A stretch of DNA of 64,000 nucleotides from Pyrus communis (taxonomy: Eukaryota > Streptophyta > Magnoliopsida > Rosales > Rosaceae): NCBI RefSeq assembly GCF_963583255.1, contig NC_084809.1, forward strand, positions 873,001-937,000, in the 5' to 3' direction. The notes beneath the pieces are model-generated. The model saw only the letters and a list, made by a program, of their open reading frames with translations. It did not search any database and was not told where the DNA came from. Below are positions 1 to 12,083 of the stretch, piece after piece. Position 1 is the first letter of the stretch, and every line of letters starts with the position of its first letter. Position numbers and translations under genes: made by a program.

Positions 1-140
1 TTATCTTTATGTAATCTCAATAATTTTTCAGATAGGATTTCGAGTGTCACGCGTCGCTAAAGTGAGTAACTCTCCAGATTTCTTATCTTTATGTAATCTT
101 AATAATTTTTCGGATAGGATTTCGTGTCACGTGTCAATAT
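1..140. repeat. Tandem duplication, period about 83 bp
   Basis: The block starting TTATCTTTATGTAATCT at position 1 recurs at 84 with a few substitutions. Both copies run through an AATAATTTTTC...GATAGGATTTC core to a GTGTCACG(C/T)GTC motif. The end of a third unit may lie near 165-180. Nothing coding is visible. The source could be an LTR or another transposon end cut by the window edge. Confidence 0.7.
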
Positions 141-613
141 ATAATTGGTTGTACAAATTTTAGATAGGATTCTTATTTATGTGGCACTTCTTATCTTCAA
201 CTTCCAATGTTAATAAATTGGCTAGATATTGGGGTAGAATTCACACACCTCCAAACATCTTCACTTCTTTGAAAACTACTCTTGACACTATCTTCTGAGA
301 CCCATCTATAAGCCCTTCAAAGAGCTTCATTTTCTTTTCAGATCCAAACCCTTCATTTCATTGCAGATGTGGTCATTTGAAAATTATTGAAAAAATTAAG
401 GGAAAGATTATTGGAAGAGATTAGAGAATAGAATGTGAAAAATTGAAATAAAATGAGATAAGGTAGTATGAAATGGTAAAAAGTATGTGAGTATGAAATG
501 GTAAAAAGTATGTGAGAAATGATGTAGGAATGACTTAGGTATTTATAGAAAAAAAATTAGAATTTTTTTTTTAAATCCGTCCAGAAAAAAAATTCAACAG
601 TAACCTAACAGCA

Positions 614-790
614 GCATGACGTCAGCTAGTCATTGCTAGCTAGCGTCATGCTGACACCATGTAGCCATTGGCATTCAAATGAGCTGAACTGGAGGGCTAG
701 CAAAATGTCAAGCTTGACATTGACATTTTGGCACTGAAGGGTTGGCAAAATGTCAAGTTTGACATTCTGGCGTTAAAGGGCTGGGCTATA
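614..790. repeat. Inverted repeat followed by short direct repeats
   Basis: GCATGACGTCAGCTAG (614-629) is answered by CTAGCTAGCGTCATGC (636-651), giving a short-loop hairpin. Just downstream, GGCAAAATGTCAAG followed by TTGACATT occurs twice (about 700 and 744). This looks like the end of a small non-autonomous element, but I could not define both ends. Confidence 0.45.
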
Positions 791-2529
791 GGGCTGATTG
801 CTGTTGGCCAACCCTTTGGCCTGTTCTCCCATTTTTGGCCAGATGAGGACCATAAGCCCTTTGGCCTAACCCTTGATTAGAGATGGTTTTCGTGTCAAAA
901 CAAGCCATTTTTAGCCCTATAACCTTTGACCGGATTGGTTGAAGATGACCTTCTATTGAAGTTCGGCTTGGAGAACATATTCACACTGCTCAGTTAGTCA
1001 TGATCCTGACCGAACTCTGCTTGTTTCGGCTTATCACCACCGAAAATTCATCAAACTTTCCGATCCTGATATGTCGGAACATTTTCTCGAAACCAAAATT
1101 TCTCCAAACGTACAACACAAGTAAATCTTGAAAATAATGGTTCCATATGGAGTAGAGTTTTGAGGGTTTTGGTTCTGGCGTGAGTGTTGGGTGAGATTAA
1201 TTGTCCTTTATTGTCTTTTCAGACGAAAACATAACTGGAATTAAAATTTTCACTAATTTTTTGGGTGCCAAGAGTTAAACGGTGGTGTGGCTAGAAAATC
1301 TGTAATATCAGTTACTTTCAATATGCAATTAATCCGTAGAATGTTTCGCGAAATCTGCAACAAAAAACAATCAAATGCTGCAAGAAAAACACATGAGACT
1401 TTCGTCTTTCAGAAAAAATAAAAGTTCACTGCTTGAATACAATCATGGAAAAGAAGAGTAAAATTTTACAACTCATATAAGACATTATGATTCTTTCTTA
1501 CCAAAATTCCTTACCAATTTTCAGGTCTTAACTTTCCTCGTCCACTTAATGCTCCAGCGTATCAACAACACACATTTTGAGACTAATTTGGATGCATACC
1601 ATCGTTGTTAATGTCATCATTACAAGTTGAAAGGAAACTTGGAAGACGGGGAAGATATCATTATGTTGGTCTAGGTGAAACAATTGCTACGTGAATGATG
1701 CAATCAAGTTTTAGTCACAATAGTGTAATGGTTTAATAAATATTTGTCATGTGTATAAAAGTGCACTACTCGTCCAATAAACGATTAGTCTCTTTTATTA
1801 GACATTTTTCCCACCAAACCAATCTTTATCCCATCACTTCTTCATTTTTTTGACCATTCATTAAGGATTTCGGCTCCTTGAAGCATCGCATATGCTAATG
1901 CTGCTAAGATTATGTATAGACGACGATATGTGGGGCATAGAAAATAAACATGCATGTTGATTCAGTTAGTGAATGATTGGGTGGTAATTGAACCACAAGC
2001 AAAGCTAAGCAAAGCAACTTAAAATATAATTTACTTAGTTATGGTTGATTAGTAATTAGAGACTTTAAGCAAATATATGTGGCTTCAAGACAACTCTTAC
2101 TTATGCAGAATTGGTTAATTATAACTGGAGGAAAAGGAAAAAGACACTGCAGTTGGTGGCTTACCCTGGTGGATAGAATTTTTATCTTTGATATACTGCA
2201 TTTCAAGTTTAAACATTTTTTTTTTTTTAGTATAGTAATATCGTTTGTACAAAAAAAAAAATGAGCATGAAAGTTATTTGAAAGAGAAATTATTATCGCA
2301 CATTTTTTTTTCTCCTCTTACGTACTCACTATTTAATTCTAGTCATTGAATCAAATAAGTAAATAAAAATAACAGACAAAATTAAATAGAATAGAAAAAA
2401 AATGTGGTGATCGTTCACATTTGCAATCTTATAAAGGTCCACAAAACTTTCACAGTAAGCTTCAACTTTCTTCATGATAGCATAGTAGGTTGTCTCATGT
2501 GTGAAGGTGAACACCACACGTGATTCACA

Positions 2530-2720
2530 TCACCCGATTTGTGTTATCCACGTATTAGGCTTGAAATTTTGTCATAGTAAGGGGGCATATTGAGAGCAAA
2601 ACCCACGTTCGGAAAAGGAGGAACATGCATATTCACATAAGTAATTGAGGTACTTCTTATAATGCTAATTGATTTTACACTGGAATCTTAACTTCTTCAG
2701 TTATGCGCCTTTTTGCAACC
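2530..2720 (+). mobile_element. Probable LTR-retrotransposon relic
   Basis: This AT-rich stretch resembles the one at 35400-35770: ACACGTG..., TTATCCAC(G/C)TATTAG, and TACTTCTTATA...CTAATTGATTTTA followed by a TCTTAAC/TCTCAA run. The second copy leads into a primer-binding-site-like sequence, so both are probably worn Copia-type LTR fragments. No retroelement protein is visible. Confidence 0.35.
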
Positions 2721-3070
2721 GAGATACTGTACACACAAAATGGTCTCCAAAAACTTAGAGAACTAATGATTTGAATTAAGAAATCCGCACTGAGAAGACG
2801 TTAGGTTAAGCCTGATTTGTCCAGGTGGACAGTGGTTTGGCTTAATTAGGAAGAAAAATAAATATTTAAAAAGGAACAAAGCTGGGGATCATGAATTGGT
2901 GAAGAAGCAAACACATTAGTTGTCCCAATCGTGGAAAACAACTTGAATGATCTCGAGTCTCCAAAACCAACACACCGGCAGGCCCAAGATTCTGAGGGCC
3001 CAGTTAGTTAGTTCCTCGTCAGGGTCAATTTTGAGGGCCCAAGCAAACTAGTGCAAAATTGAATTTAATG

Positions 3071-3192
3071 TGTCGAGAACACGGTTTGGTACATTAAGCG
3101 TCATATTACAATTAATTGAAATTTTTTATTTTTTTAAGTTTCTAACCAATTGTATTATTACACTTAATGTACCAAGTTATGTTCTCAGTACA
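3071..3192. mobile_element. Hairpin MITE (copy 1)
   Basis: The left arm (3071-3118, GAGAACACGG then TTGGTACATTAAG and a TATTACAATT run) is the reverse complement of the right arm (3146-3192), with a short AT loop between them. The shared core GTATTAT.ACACTT also appears in the element at 6670-6785, so these are likely two members of one foldback family. No coding capacity. Confidence 0.7.
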
Positions 3193-3980
3193 TTGAAAAT
3201 CTCTCAGTAATTAGGATCTTTGTATATATTGAACACTTCTTCCTACCGTTAATGTGGTTTAGATTAGAATGATCAAATTAGCAAAGCTTAACATCTAAAT
3301 CTCAAAATTCTCTTTGAAATAATTTACCCTAAAACTAAAAAGAAATACTTATTTGTAGACTTGGCAAAAAATTGTAGACTTATGAACAAGTTGACTAAAA
3401 CAGTATGCTTCATACTCTTTACGCGAATTTAAAATCTCCTTTATCGTAGCTTATATGCATATAATCATACCCATTCTTTTATGATTTAAGAAAATTATCA
3501 TCATTCACCGTTTGATCTCAATCCAACAATAAGTGATAATTTTAACTTTGTTGTTGTACTTTCTCTTCCATCGCTAGATTAAAGACCGAACTATAGGTGA
3601 CCAAAATAGTTTTGAACCATAGGATCTATGAATAATTGAACTCGTAATGTAATATACAAAATTCGAACATAGACAGGAAACTTCGTACTGACATTAATCT
3701 CAGCATGCATGCACGTGTATTATCACATATGTCAACTACCTGTGTCGATCTCAATAAGAGAATTAGTGTTTCACATTAATTAGTTCACGCTTAATTTGAA
3801 AAAAATTTGTTCATAATTTTGGCAAATGAATTTTAATTTATTTTTGTTTTTTAATTTCATACAGATCGAATCATGCGGCTGAATTGTTGCGTATGTGGAG
3901 ACGAGACCCAAAAATTTAGATTTTATACTTACTCTCTCCACAGTCAAATGTGTCTGACCTATATTGCGTATGCGTGACAC

Positions 3981-4341
3981 TCAAATTTTTTATACAATTT
4001 TGGACATGTGTTTTTGTGTGGGTCACTTCGAAATATACTTCAACGATCGGAACGTTTCTATTTTAGATCTTCTCCTAAATACCAGTTCTACTAAAAATCA
4101 TTAAATTTGAAACCGTATGATTACGGGGAATAAGGATTTAAGGTTTCTTTGTAAAACCGTATTCGTCTATTTTCTTCACTACAAATGAATGTCTTAATGG
4201 TTTTGCATTTGTCTAATTAAATTTTTGCAAGTATGATTTATAAATGATGTTCTAAAAGATAGACGATTTAGATCGTTAAACTATATTACGATATGAGTCC
4301 CACAAAACGTGTGCCAAAATTGTGTAAAAAAAGTAATGTTA
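3981..4341. mobile_element. MITE of about 360 bp with 40-bp terminal inverted repeats (copy 1)
   Basis: The left end reads TTTTTTATACAATTTTGGAC and continues to a GTGTTTTTGTGTGGGTCAC motif. The right end, read in reverse complement, gives nearly the same series. The interior holds a CGATCGGAACGTTTCTATTT block that recurs, diverged, in the second copy at 48365-48722. There is no transposase, so it is non-autonomous. Confidence 0.65.
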
Positions 4342-5198
4342 CATATCAACCCTATATTTATATTATCCTATATATAATTAGTTTACTGTTTGAGCATGCA
4401 TGTAAATATGATTTATGAATGATGTTCTTAATCTAGTTTTTCTTCTTCTTCCTTTTTTAAGTAAGAATAATTACAAAGAAATTGATTAAATTTTATATAG
4501 TTGGTCCTAGCTAGTAGTAGATCAGCTCAACCTTTAACCGTTTGGTAACTGTCACCAGTACCAAGGAGCTATCACTAACAACTATATAAGGACATTGTTG
4601 GATTCATTCGTGGAAGCATCTCTTTATCATATTTCGAGACTAATTAAATTATACTAATTAATAAATAATAAGTTAATTAATCTCATTGAGTCAAACAAGA
4701 TCAAATCAGAAAGAGAAAACAAGATAGACGACGGTCCAAACAAGTTATAATTTTTTCAATAAGAAAGAATAAAATTACAAGGAGGAGACAGAACAGCAAC
4801 CCTAGAGAAGTCAAACTGCTAGGCATACAAAGATTCATGAGGCAAAACATAAAACCAAACTTGCAAATCATTTGTAGCATGTCCTCTGATTGCAATTGCG
4901 TCCGCCACGAAGCTGCCAACAAATAAGAAGGATCTTACTAAGATCTGAAAGAGTGATATTAAGAGAATTGTCATTGTAGTTTAAAGTAGATAATCAACAT
5001 TGATATATTCATCAATATTTTTACAAATTTTCTCCGATCGATTCTGATATTTAAACATTGATTATACGTTGTTGGTAGTAAATTATTAATACGTAATTGC
5101 ATATCCTGAAATGTCCACAAGCAGCTGCATGACAGCCACTAATCTCGCGAGTGGTTGTGTATGCGACAAGGCGTTGAACCATCCATGCATTGCATGGA

Positions 5199-5199
<1 letters not shown>

Positions 5200-5243
<44 letters not shown>
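5200..5243. repeat. (TA)n microsatellite, about 43 bp
   Basis: An uninterrupted AT dinucleotide run is followed by a T12 tract. It makes poly-(IY) open frames on both strands, which are artefacts. The flank GCATTGCATGGAAG is non-repetitive. Confidence 0.9.
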
Positions 5244-5250
<7 letters not shown>

Positions 5251-6669
5251 TTTTTACTGCAATTGCTTCGCACGTGTGTATATATATAATAGCAGAAGAA
5301 ACTACAAAGAAGCCCTCCTCCTCATGGATCATATCAAAGATGCCTCCATCGAAAATATCAAGCGTTCAAGGTTCCAGACTCTCCAGAGAGAGACTGAGAG
5401 AGAGGTGGCTTCTTCAGTACTCGTATTGAATTGACTGCATGGGAGACGTACAGAACCATGCAGGCAGTAACTTTATTCTTCCCTTTTGCTTTCAGTACTC
5501 TCTTTTAATTATACATGGCTTCAGTCTTTCAGATAGGCCAAATTAACACCTCTGACCAGCTCGTCAACTGCTAGGATGAGGACTACCCAAGACCATGGAC
5601 TGTCGAGTACTGGTGCTGGTAAAGATCTTCTAGACATTGCATGGGGTGCCTGCATTGTGTATATACATGTATCTCTTCGTGTCCCGTACATAACGGTGTT
5701 AGTATGGACTGTGTGTGCCTTTGTCCCCGTATTACATGACACCGACATGTATTTTATATTTCATATTTTTGGCATGTATATATTTACATGTCCAATTTTG
5801 CATTGGATGCTCATATACTAGGCCATGCTACCACACCAGCAATTTTGTTTTCTTCACAGTATATAGTTCGCTAATAAATTTAGGAGAATAATATGCATCT
5901 CTAAAGAAAAGAAATGGTGCGGGAAGATGTTGTAACGGGTAAAGATTAGAATATGTTACGGTTCAGTTTGCTCTAATGTAACTAAAAAAATTAAAAAAAC
6001 TACATAGAAGGTGTTTGATGAAAATTGTCCGTGATTCAAGCCAACTCAGGAGTTAGTTAGTCAAGTCACTAGTCTACTGGCGTTGTGACATGAGTAAATC
6101 TTCGATAAGGCTGTTTGACTAGATCTGCTTACTCAATGTAGTGAACGTTACTTATATTTTAATGCATAAAAAGTGATATGAAAATGACACAAAATATCTC
6201 ATGAATAACATAAATTTACTCCGTCTAATAACGTTGCATGGTTGAAAATATTGAGAATTAAATGCATATTTTTAATGTGAGATTCACTTATATATGTGAG
6301 AAATAACAATGACACTCCTACATTGTATTCTCAATCATGGTAAGTAAACAAGCTATTAGTGGAATCAATATGAGGTTGTACAGAACCAAAATACAAAGAG
6401 TTAATACAATTGTGAGATACAGCCTACAAATAACTTAGTTAGGGCATACGTATGAAGTTTTTTTTCTAGTGACACTAACAGAACTCAAAGAAGAGTAACT
6501 TATATAACACGGATACGTTATCATACTTAAAACTAACAAAAAAATACCGTGTAAAAGGAGACATACATTGTTATTTTTATTGACATAAATCACCAATGTG
6601 ACTTTATAAGCGTGCCATAAAAATCCTTCTCCAATTACAGTCTAAACAAATTGACCTATTCACAATATT

Positions 6670-6785
6670 GTAGTAGGAGACAATATGTTACACCAAGTGT
6701 CATAATACAAATTGTTGGATATTTGAAAAATAAATTGTTAACCACTTGTATTATGACACTTGGTATGCAGAGACGTGATTTCGGC
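6670..6785. mobile_element. Hairpin MITE (copy 2)
   Basis: ACACCAAGTGTCATAATACA (about 6690-6709) pairs with the inverted copy TGTATTATGACACTTGGTAT (about 6747-6766) across a short AT loop. It lies about 250 bp upstream of the ankyrin gene start, so it may sit in that promoter. Related to the element at 3071-3192. Confidence 0.7.
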
Positions 6786-7039
6786 ACAATGAAGAATCTC
6801 TCCCATAGAAGCCTTCGGACCCCACCACCTTTGAGTTAAATAATTTAACCCACGTCTTTCCTAACCGTGGTTAAATCAAAATTTAAAGTAAAACATTCCC
6901 GATAAATTTGCAACCTCTCCCCTTTCCCTCTAGCGCTCACTTGAAGTTTTCTCTTCTTTATCTCTCACTCGAGTTTGCAGCACCAGAAAAGAAGACCGCG
7001 ACTCTCCAAGCTCAAATTCCGCTACGTGTTCACCGGAAA

Positions 7040-10000
7040 ATGACGGTGTTCTCCGGCAAACAGGTGGTCCCGGTGGACTACGAGGCCGAGGTTTCGCAGC
7101 GACTTCTCGAAGCCTCGCTCTCCGGCGACCTGAAATCGGCGTTGGAGTGCGTCGCCGATCCTTTCGTGGACGTCAACTTCGTCGGCGCTGTGAGTCTCAA
7201 AACGAGAAAGTGTGAGGTATTGTTGCGCGACGAGTCTGCGAGCGAAGTCCGCATCGACTACGAGGAGTTCAAAACCGACGTCACGGCTCTGTTCCTCGCC
7301 GTTCATGCTGGAAACGTCGCTTTGGTGAAGAAACTGCTGGTAATGAGTGATTCAAACTTTGGTTTTAGACTGTGTGTTGCCAGATCACTGTGCTTGAAGT
7401 CGAGATTTGAATGTTTGTTCTTCACATTGTTGATTTCTCACCGAATTTGAAAGCTTTTTCTGTTTAATTTGAATTATTTTGAACTACTTATGCATTTTTT
7501 ACGATTATATCGTTTGATTTGAAGCTTTTTTTTGTTTGGATTGTAGAATTTGAACTGATTTTGAAGTTGTATTAATACTCCATTGAAGGAGATTGAAGCG
7601 TTTTCCGCTTAATCACATTCTCTGCAAAGCATTTTTCAGGTGTTTACAAAACTAAGAATGTGATAGATTGAATGGTATTATGTCTGCCTGCGGAATTGCT
7701 ACTTTTTCTTGCTTTGTAACGTACTAAGGATTGGCGGTTTCTTGAATCACAGAACATCGGAGCTGACGTAAATCAGAAACTCTTTAGGGGCTTCGCGACA
7801 ACAGCAGCAGTGAGAGAGGGCCACCTTGAGATTCTAGAGATCCTACTGAAAGCTGGAGCATCTCAACCAGCTTGTGAGGAAGCTCTGTTGGAGGCAAGTT
7901 GTCATGGACATGCTAGGCTCGTGGAGCGGCTTATGGCCTCTGATTTTATCCGGCCCCATGTTGCCGTGCATGCCATTGTCACAGCCAGCTGCAGGGGGTT
8001 TGCTGATGTGGTGGACACTCTCATGAAGGTAGAGCGTCGTATTCAGTTTCCCATAGGAGCTGTTCAACAGCAACTTTCTGAATCCCACAGCAGATAGCAT
8101 ATAGTAAATTCAGAAAACTTGGTGCTTAACCGAGCGCAATGATGTTCTAGGGTTCATAGAGCTGACACTCTTATGAATTAGTACTATTACGATACTTTAC
8201 CAGATTTTATAAGCACAATATCATTGTCCGTCTTGCTCAATTGCAGTGCGGTGTGGATGCAAGTGCGGCTGATAGGACGCTACTTCAATCGTCTAAGCCA
8301 GCTCTTCACACTAATGTGGACTGTGGTGCACTTGTGGCTGCAGTTGTGAGTAGGCAGGTCCCCATCGTACGTTTGCTGCTACAGGTGATTCCCACATCAC
8401 TTACAATTTTGCTTAGTTTAAATCAACGATGATGGACATATGGACAAGTTAAGGGTGAGCCGGCCAGGTTGTTTTACTGTCAGTTTCCCTTTATTCTTAA
8501 GCCTAAAATGTATCATTAGATTGATCAGATACGACCCCGCAAGCCATAATTTAGGAATAGTAGAGAAGTAATTTTCAAACTCGGCTAGTGTAAGTTAATC
8601 TTCCGCTGCCGGTCCTAAGCTTGGATAAAGGAGGAGGGGGAGTGCGTCAGGTAGTTGGCACTTCGTTTTTCACTTCGAATCCCTCTTATATGAATCCTAA
8701 ATGAAATTGCGTTTTTTTTTTACCTGTTGTTTGTGTCCTGGTGGTTTTGTGAACCTTAGATTCCCACCAGGTCGAGGGTTCGACAGGATCAACCCCGCTT
8801 AGTGAGATAAAGTTTGATTGTTGTAGGTAAGTAATTTTCAACTGAGATTCCAACCGTAGGCCCCCTCTAAGGAGGTGCATTAACCTGGACAGCTGGATTT
8901 GTACCTTTCAATAAGGATAGAGTACCTAATGAAAATTGGCCGCACAATGATGTACGATGAACGGCTAGAATGTGGGGATCCTAGGGTTCCCACAAAGTGA
9001 ATCCGGAGAAGATCCTCTTCCAATAGAGTGGTACACGGTTCTGTGATTGCAGCAAGATCTAAACAGAAAATGATTCTGATTCTATCTTTCTGACAAGTCA
9101 ATAGTACTGTTACTGTTTCATCTTCTAAATTACTACTGTCCTTGTATCCTTCTTCTTTTCACTCCACATGACTAACAACCCTCGCTTGTTTTTAGGCCGG
9201 CGTGAGGACAGATGTCAATGTGAGATTGGGAGCATGGTCATGGGACTCAGCTACGGGGGAAGAGTTGCGGGTTGGGGCAGGGCTGGCGGAGCCATATCCC
9301 ATTACCTGGTGTGCAGTGGAGTATTTTGAAGCAAGCGGTTCTGTCTTGCACATGCTCCTCCAAGGCCGTTCTCCGGATACCCCTCATTGTGGAAGAACTC
9401 TCCTGCACCACGCTATTCTATGCGGTAATGCAGGAGCAGTCCGTTCGCTCTTAAGTTGCGGTGCCAATGTAGAATCACCCGTTAAAACAACTGGTAGTAC
9501 CATGTTTAATCCGATACACATGGCTGCCCGCCTTGGCTTGCCAACAGTCGTTCGATGTTTAATTGAATCGGGATGTGATGTGAACTCCAAGACTGATTCC
9601 GGCGAGACAGCTCTAATGATCTGCGCAAAATACAAGCATGAAGAATGTCTCAGAGTATTGGCGGCAGCTGGTGCTGATTTTGGCTTGGCTAACGCGGCTG
9701 GTCAGTCTGTTAGTTCGATTGCCAGGATAGCTGGGTGGTCCCTTGGTTTTCAGCAGGCGTTGATGTATGTAATAAGAGACGGAAAGATGCCCAAATCCAG
9801 CAACTTTTCTGTTTTCTCTCCCCTAATGTTTGCAGCTCAAGCTGGCGATATTGAGGCCTTGAAAGCCGTAGTTGTTTCAGGAGAATTTGACATTGATTAT
9901 GAAGACGGTAAAGGTTTCACAGCCGTTATGATCACTGCTTTGAAGGGACACGTTGAAGCATTCAGGTTTTTGGTTTATGCAGGGGCTGATGTAAAATTGT

Positions 10001-10746
10001 GTAACAAGTCTGGTGAGACTGCAATTACTCTGTCAGAAATAAGCCAAAACCGTGACCTGTTTGAGAAGGTAATGCTCGAATATGCGCTAGAAAAGGGCAA
10101 TCGTTACGCTGGAGGGTTCTACGCTCTGCACTGCGCAGCACGCCGTGGGGATGTCGATGCAGTCAAATTGTTAACAAGTAGGGGATATGATGTGAATGTC
10201 CCTGACGGAGATGGTAACACTCCGCTCATGTTAGCGGCTAGGGAAGGTTATGGTCTCGTGTGTGAACTCTTGATCTCTCACGGAGCAAACTTGGATGTCA
10301 AGAATGCCAAAGGCGAAACACCGCTTTCACTTGCGAGGAAAAGCGGCGGTTTGGAAAATGATGCGGAGCGGGTGATACTAGATGAGCTAGCTCGCAAGCT
10401 GGTGCTAGGTGGGGCACGTGTCAGGAAGCATACAAAGGGAGGGAAAGGAAGCCCTCATGGGAAAGAGGTGAGGATGGTGGGAGCTGTAGGGGTGCTGTGC
10501 TGGGGGAAGTCGGACCGGAGAAATGTGAAATGCCGGGATGCGGAGGTGGGGCCTAGTCCAGCCTTTAAGAGGAATAGGAGGAGCCAGAGCGATGCAGATG
10601 AACCCGGAGTGTTTAGGGTGGTGACTACCAAGAACAAGGAGGTGCATTTTGTGTGTGAAGGCGGAGTTGAAACCGCCAAGCTTTGGGTGAGAGGTATAAA
10701 GCTCGTGACGAAGGAGGCACTATTCGGTAAACAGAGGGTGTCATGA
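7040..10746 (+). CDS. Ankyrin-repeat protein, 754 aa, four exons
   Basis: Exons: 7040-7339, 7753-8028, 8247-8384 and 9196-10746, all with GT-AG borders and phase 0 junctions. The ATG at 7040 opens MTVFSGKQVVPVDYEAEVSQ, the start I remember for the Arabidopsis At5g14230 family; the frame is open upstream but has no ATG there. Ankyrin-type helices recur across the protein, for example TALFLAVHAGNVALVKKLL (about residue 81), GRTLLHHAILCGNAGAVRSL (about 310), TALMICAKYKHEECLRVLAA (about 375) and TPLMLAAREGYGLVCELLIS (about 580). The last 100 or so residues are basic and not ankyrin-like (KHTKGGKGSPHGK, then VVTTKNKEVHFVCEGG). Ankyrin repeats bind proteins; the partner is unknown and no catalytic domain is visible. 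Intron 3 (8385-9195) carries a possible tRNA-derived repeat. Confidence 0.92.
8620..8880 (+). mobile_element. Possible SINE-like sequence in an intron
   Basis: In intron 3 of the ankyrin gene, a GTCAGGTAGTTGGCACTT stretch followed by CACTTCGAATCCC loosely resembles the A and B boxes of a tRNA-derived SINE head. A second GGGTTCGA motif sits at about 8775. No clear poly-A tail or target-site duplication was seen, so this is tentative. Confidence 0.25.
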
Positions 10747-11055
10747 ACGGTAGTGACCGGTGAAGTAGGATGGTGTATAGAGAGGTTTCCAGGAATACTT
10801 CGTCTTGAAGTATTTAGTAGAGTCAATTTCTTTTCATTGTAAAGGTTTTGATCCCGCAGTTGTATGTTCTCGTCATAAGGGACAGCGAAAACCAAAAATT
10901 AAAACGGAAACAAAATGATTACCAAGCGGGCCATTAACTGGTTTGAATCGAAACTAAATCTTTGTAACCATTTAAACGAACTCGGGTAGAGCTCTTTCGG
11001 AAGGGAGTGGGATCGAGCGCCAAACAGATTCAAAATACACTGAAAACACCACCTG

Positions 11056-11923
11056 TTAGCCTGAACTGATCTCCTTCTCCTTTGCCTTGCATAAGTCCTC
11101 TGCTGTCTTGACAAACTTTTTAGTCAACTCATCAACCTGGAAAATGTAGCCATTCCAAAAAACAAAAACTTGCATCATATCAATTAAATTTTCTGCAATA
11201 ACCGTTAGATCCAATTTTGAATTGAATCTAATTGTATATAACGGCCCTAGGTGCTGGAGTATGCCATACTCCGGTGTATTGTAGCCAAACCCCATATCAA
11301 TTTGGGAGCAGTGTGTTCTTAAGTTAAACTCACCTCTTTCTCCCATCTTTTTATGTCGTCTTTGGGGTAGTTTTCGTATCCATTGCCTGTAAAAGAAACC
11401 AAGAACCTATTTAGTTGTGCTGCAAAGCGGCCAAACTTTAGAATCCGCATTCACATACCAAGCACGAGTGATCGTTCTACATCCCTCACTGTTTTGGTCT
11501 TCAGTACTACTAATGATAAATTTCTTCCTGAGATCACCAGACCGGGAAACTAGAGATATTACTAATTGTCCAATAGTACTGGTAGAATTGCTCATCGCAA
11601 CGAAGGATCATATCTTACTGCATAGTATTTTGCGTTATTAACATGTATAAACTTGCAATTGAAGCATGTGATGGTAAATGTGCAGAAGATCGTCAAGTTA
11701 ATCTGTTAGATGGATATCGTGCAATGATTTTGGAGAATCAACGACCTGGCCCTTTTTTAGGACTAAATATATACTACATTTCCAGAACTACGCTGTCTAA
11801 ACTTCTCCGACTTAATGGTGGTGGCTCGGGTTTGCATTGACGGAGCTCGCGACTGAGCAGCGGGGAGCTACGGAGGAGAAGGACGTTCCGATATGAGAGC
11901 GCGCGTCTCAGAAAGATCGACAT
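11056..11923 (-). pseudogene. Mitochondrial ribosome recycling factor gene with its core deleted
   Basis: On the minus strand, ATG at 11923 opens a 49-codon frame starting MSIFLRRALSYRNVLLLRSS, an Arg-rich stretch that looks like a mitochondrial presequence; it stops at 11774. Further on, the last two exons are intact: about 11340-11390 encodes GYENYPKDDIKRWEKE, and 11056-11136 encodes VDELTKKFVKTAEDLCKAKE and the stop, joined by a GT-AG intron. The C-terminal piece matches the end of plant mitochondrial RRF as I know it (KDEVKRLEKEVDDLTKKF type). The roughly 150-residue middle, which holds most of the RRF fold, cannot be found in any frame between 11396 and 11773. Three TGGGCC-type elements upstream (11975-12020) look like its former promoter. 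A working gene is unlikely. Confidence 0.75.
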
Positions 11924-11969
11924 GGGTGGAGCTCTCTAGGGGTTTAGATTTTTGAAAAACCCCGCCGCG

Positions 11970-12022
11970 CGCAGCGAGGCCCGAGATTTGGGCCTCCAGC
12001 CTTGGATTTGGGCCTCTAAGCA
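11970..12022 (-). promoter_or_regulatory. Site II (TGGGCC) cluster of the RRF relic
   Basis: Three GGCC(C/T)-type site II motifs lie within 50 bp (about 11977, 11989 and 12009), 50-100 bp upstream of the relic's ATG. Such clusters are typical of plant genes for mitochondrial and ribosomal proteins and bind TCP factors. They could still drive a transcript. Confidence 0.5.
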
Positions 12023-12083
12023 ACCATATTATAATCCTAGCCGAGGAGGTGAAACAAACGGGGCGTTTAATACCGAAAGCCAC

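Larger units (their letters stand above)
1..7039. other. Gene-poor 5' intergenic region with repeat relics
   Basis: I see no convincing gene here. All open frames are short and in AT-rich DNA. The stretch contains an 83-bp-period duplication (1-140), an inverted repeat at 614-651, repeated motifs around 700-790, LTR-like sequence around 2530-2720, three MITE-like elements (3071-3192, 3981-4341, 6670-6785) and a long TA repeat at 5200-5243. These are listed separately. The last 150 bases or so are probably promoter and 5' UTR of the ankyrin gene. Confidence 0.7.

Noticed and set aside
5051..5434. Overlapping open frames on both strands with poly-IY stretches
   Set aside because: They are created by the (TA)n microsatellite; no homology, no splice support.
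8640..8690. tRNA-like A and B boxes
   Set aside because: No cloverleaf can be drawn; at most a SINE head, reported with low confidence.
10405..10895. Antisense frames over the end of the ankyrin gene
   Set aside because: Opposite a well-supported exon; composition mirrors the sense codons.
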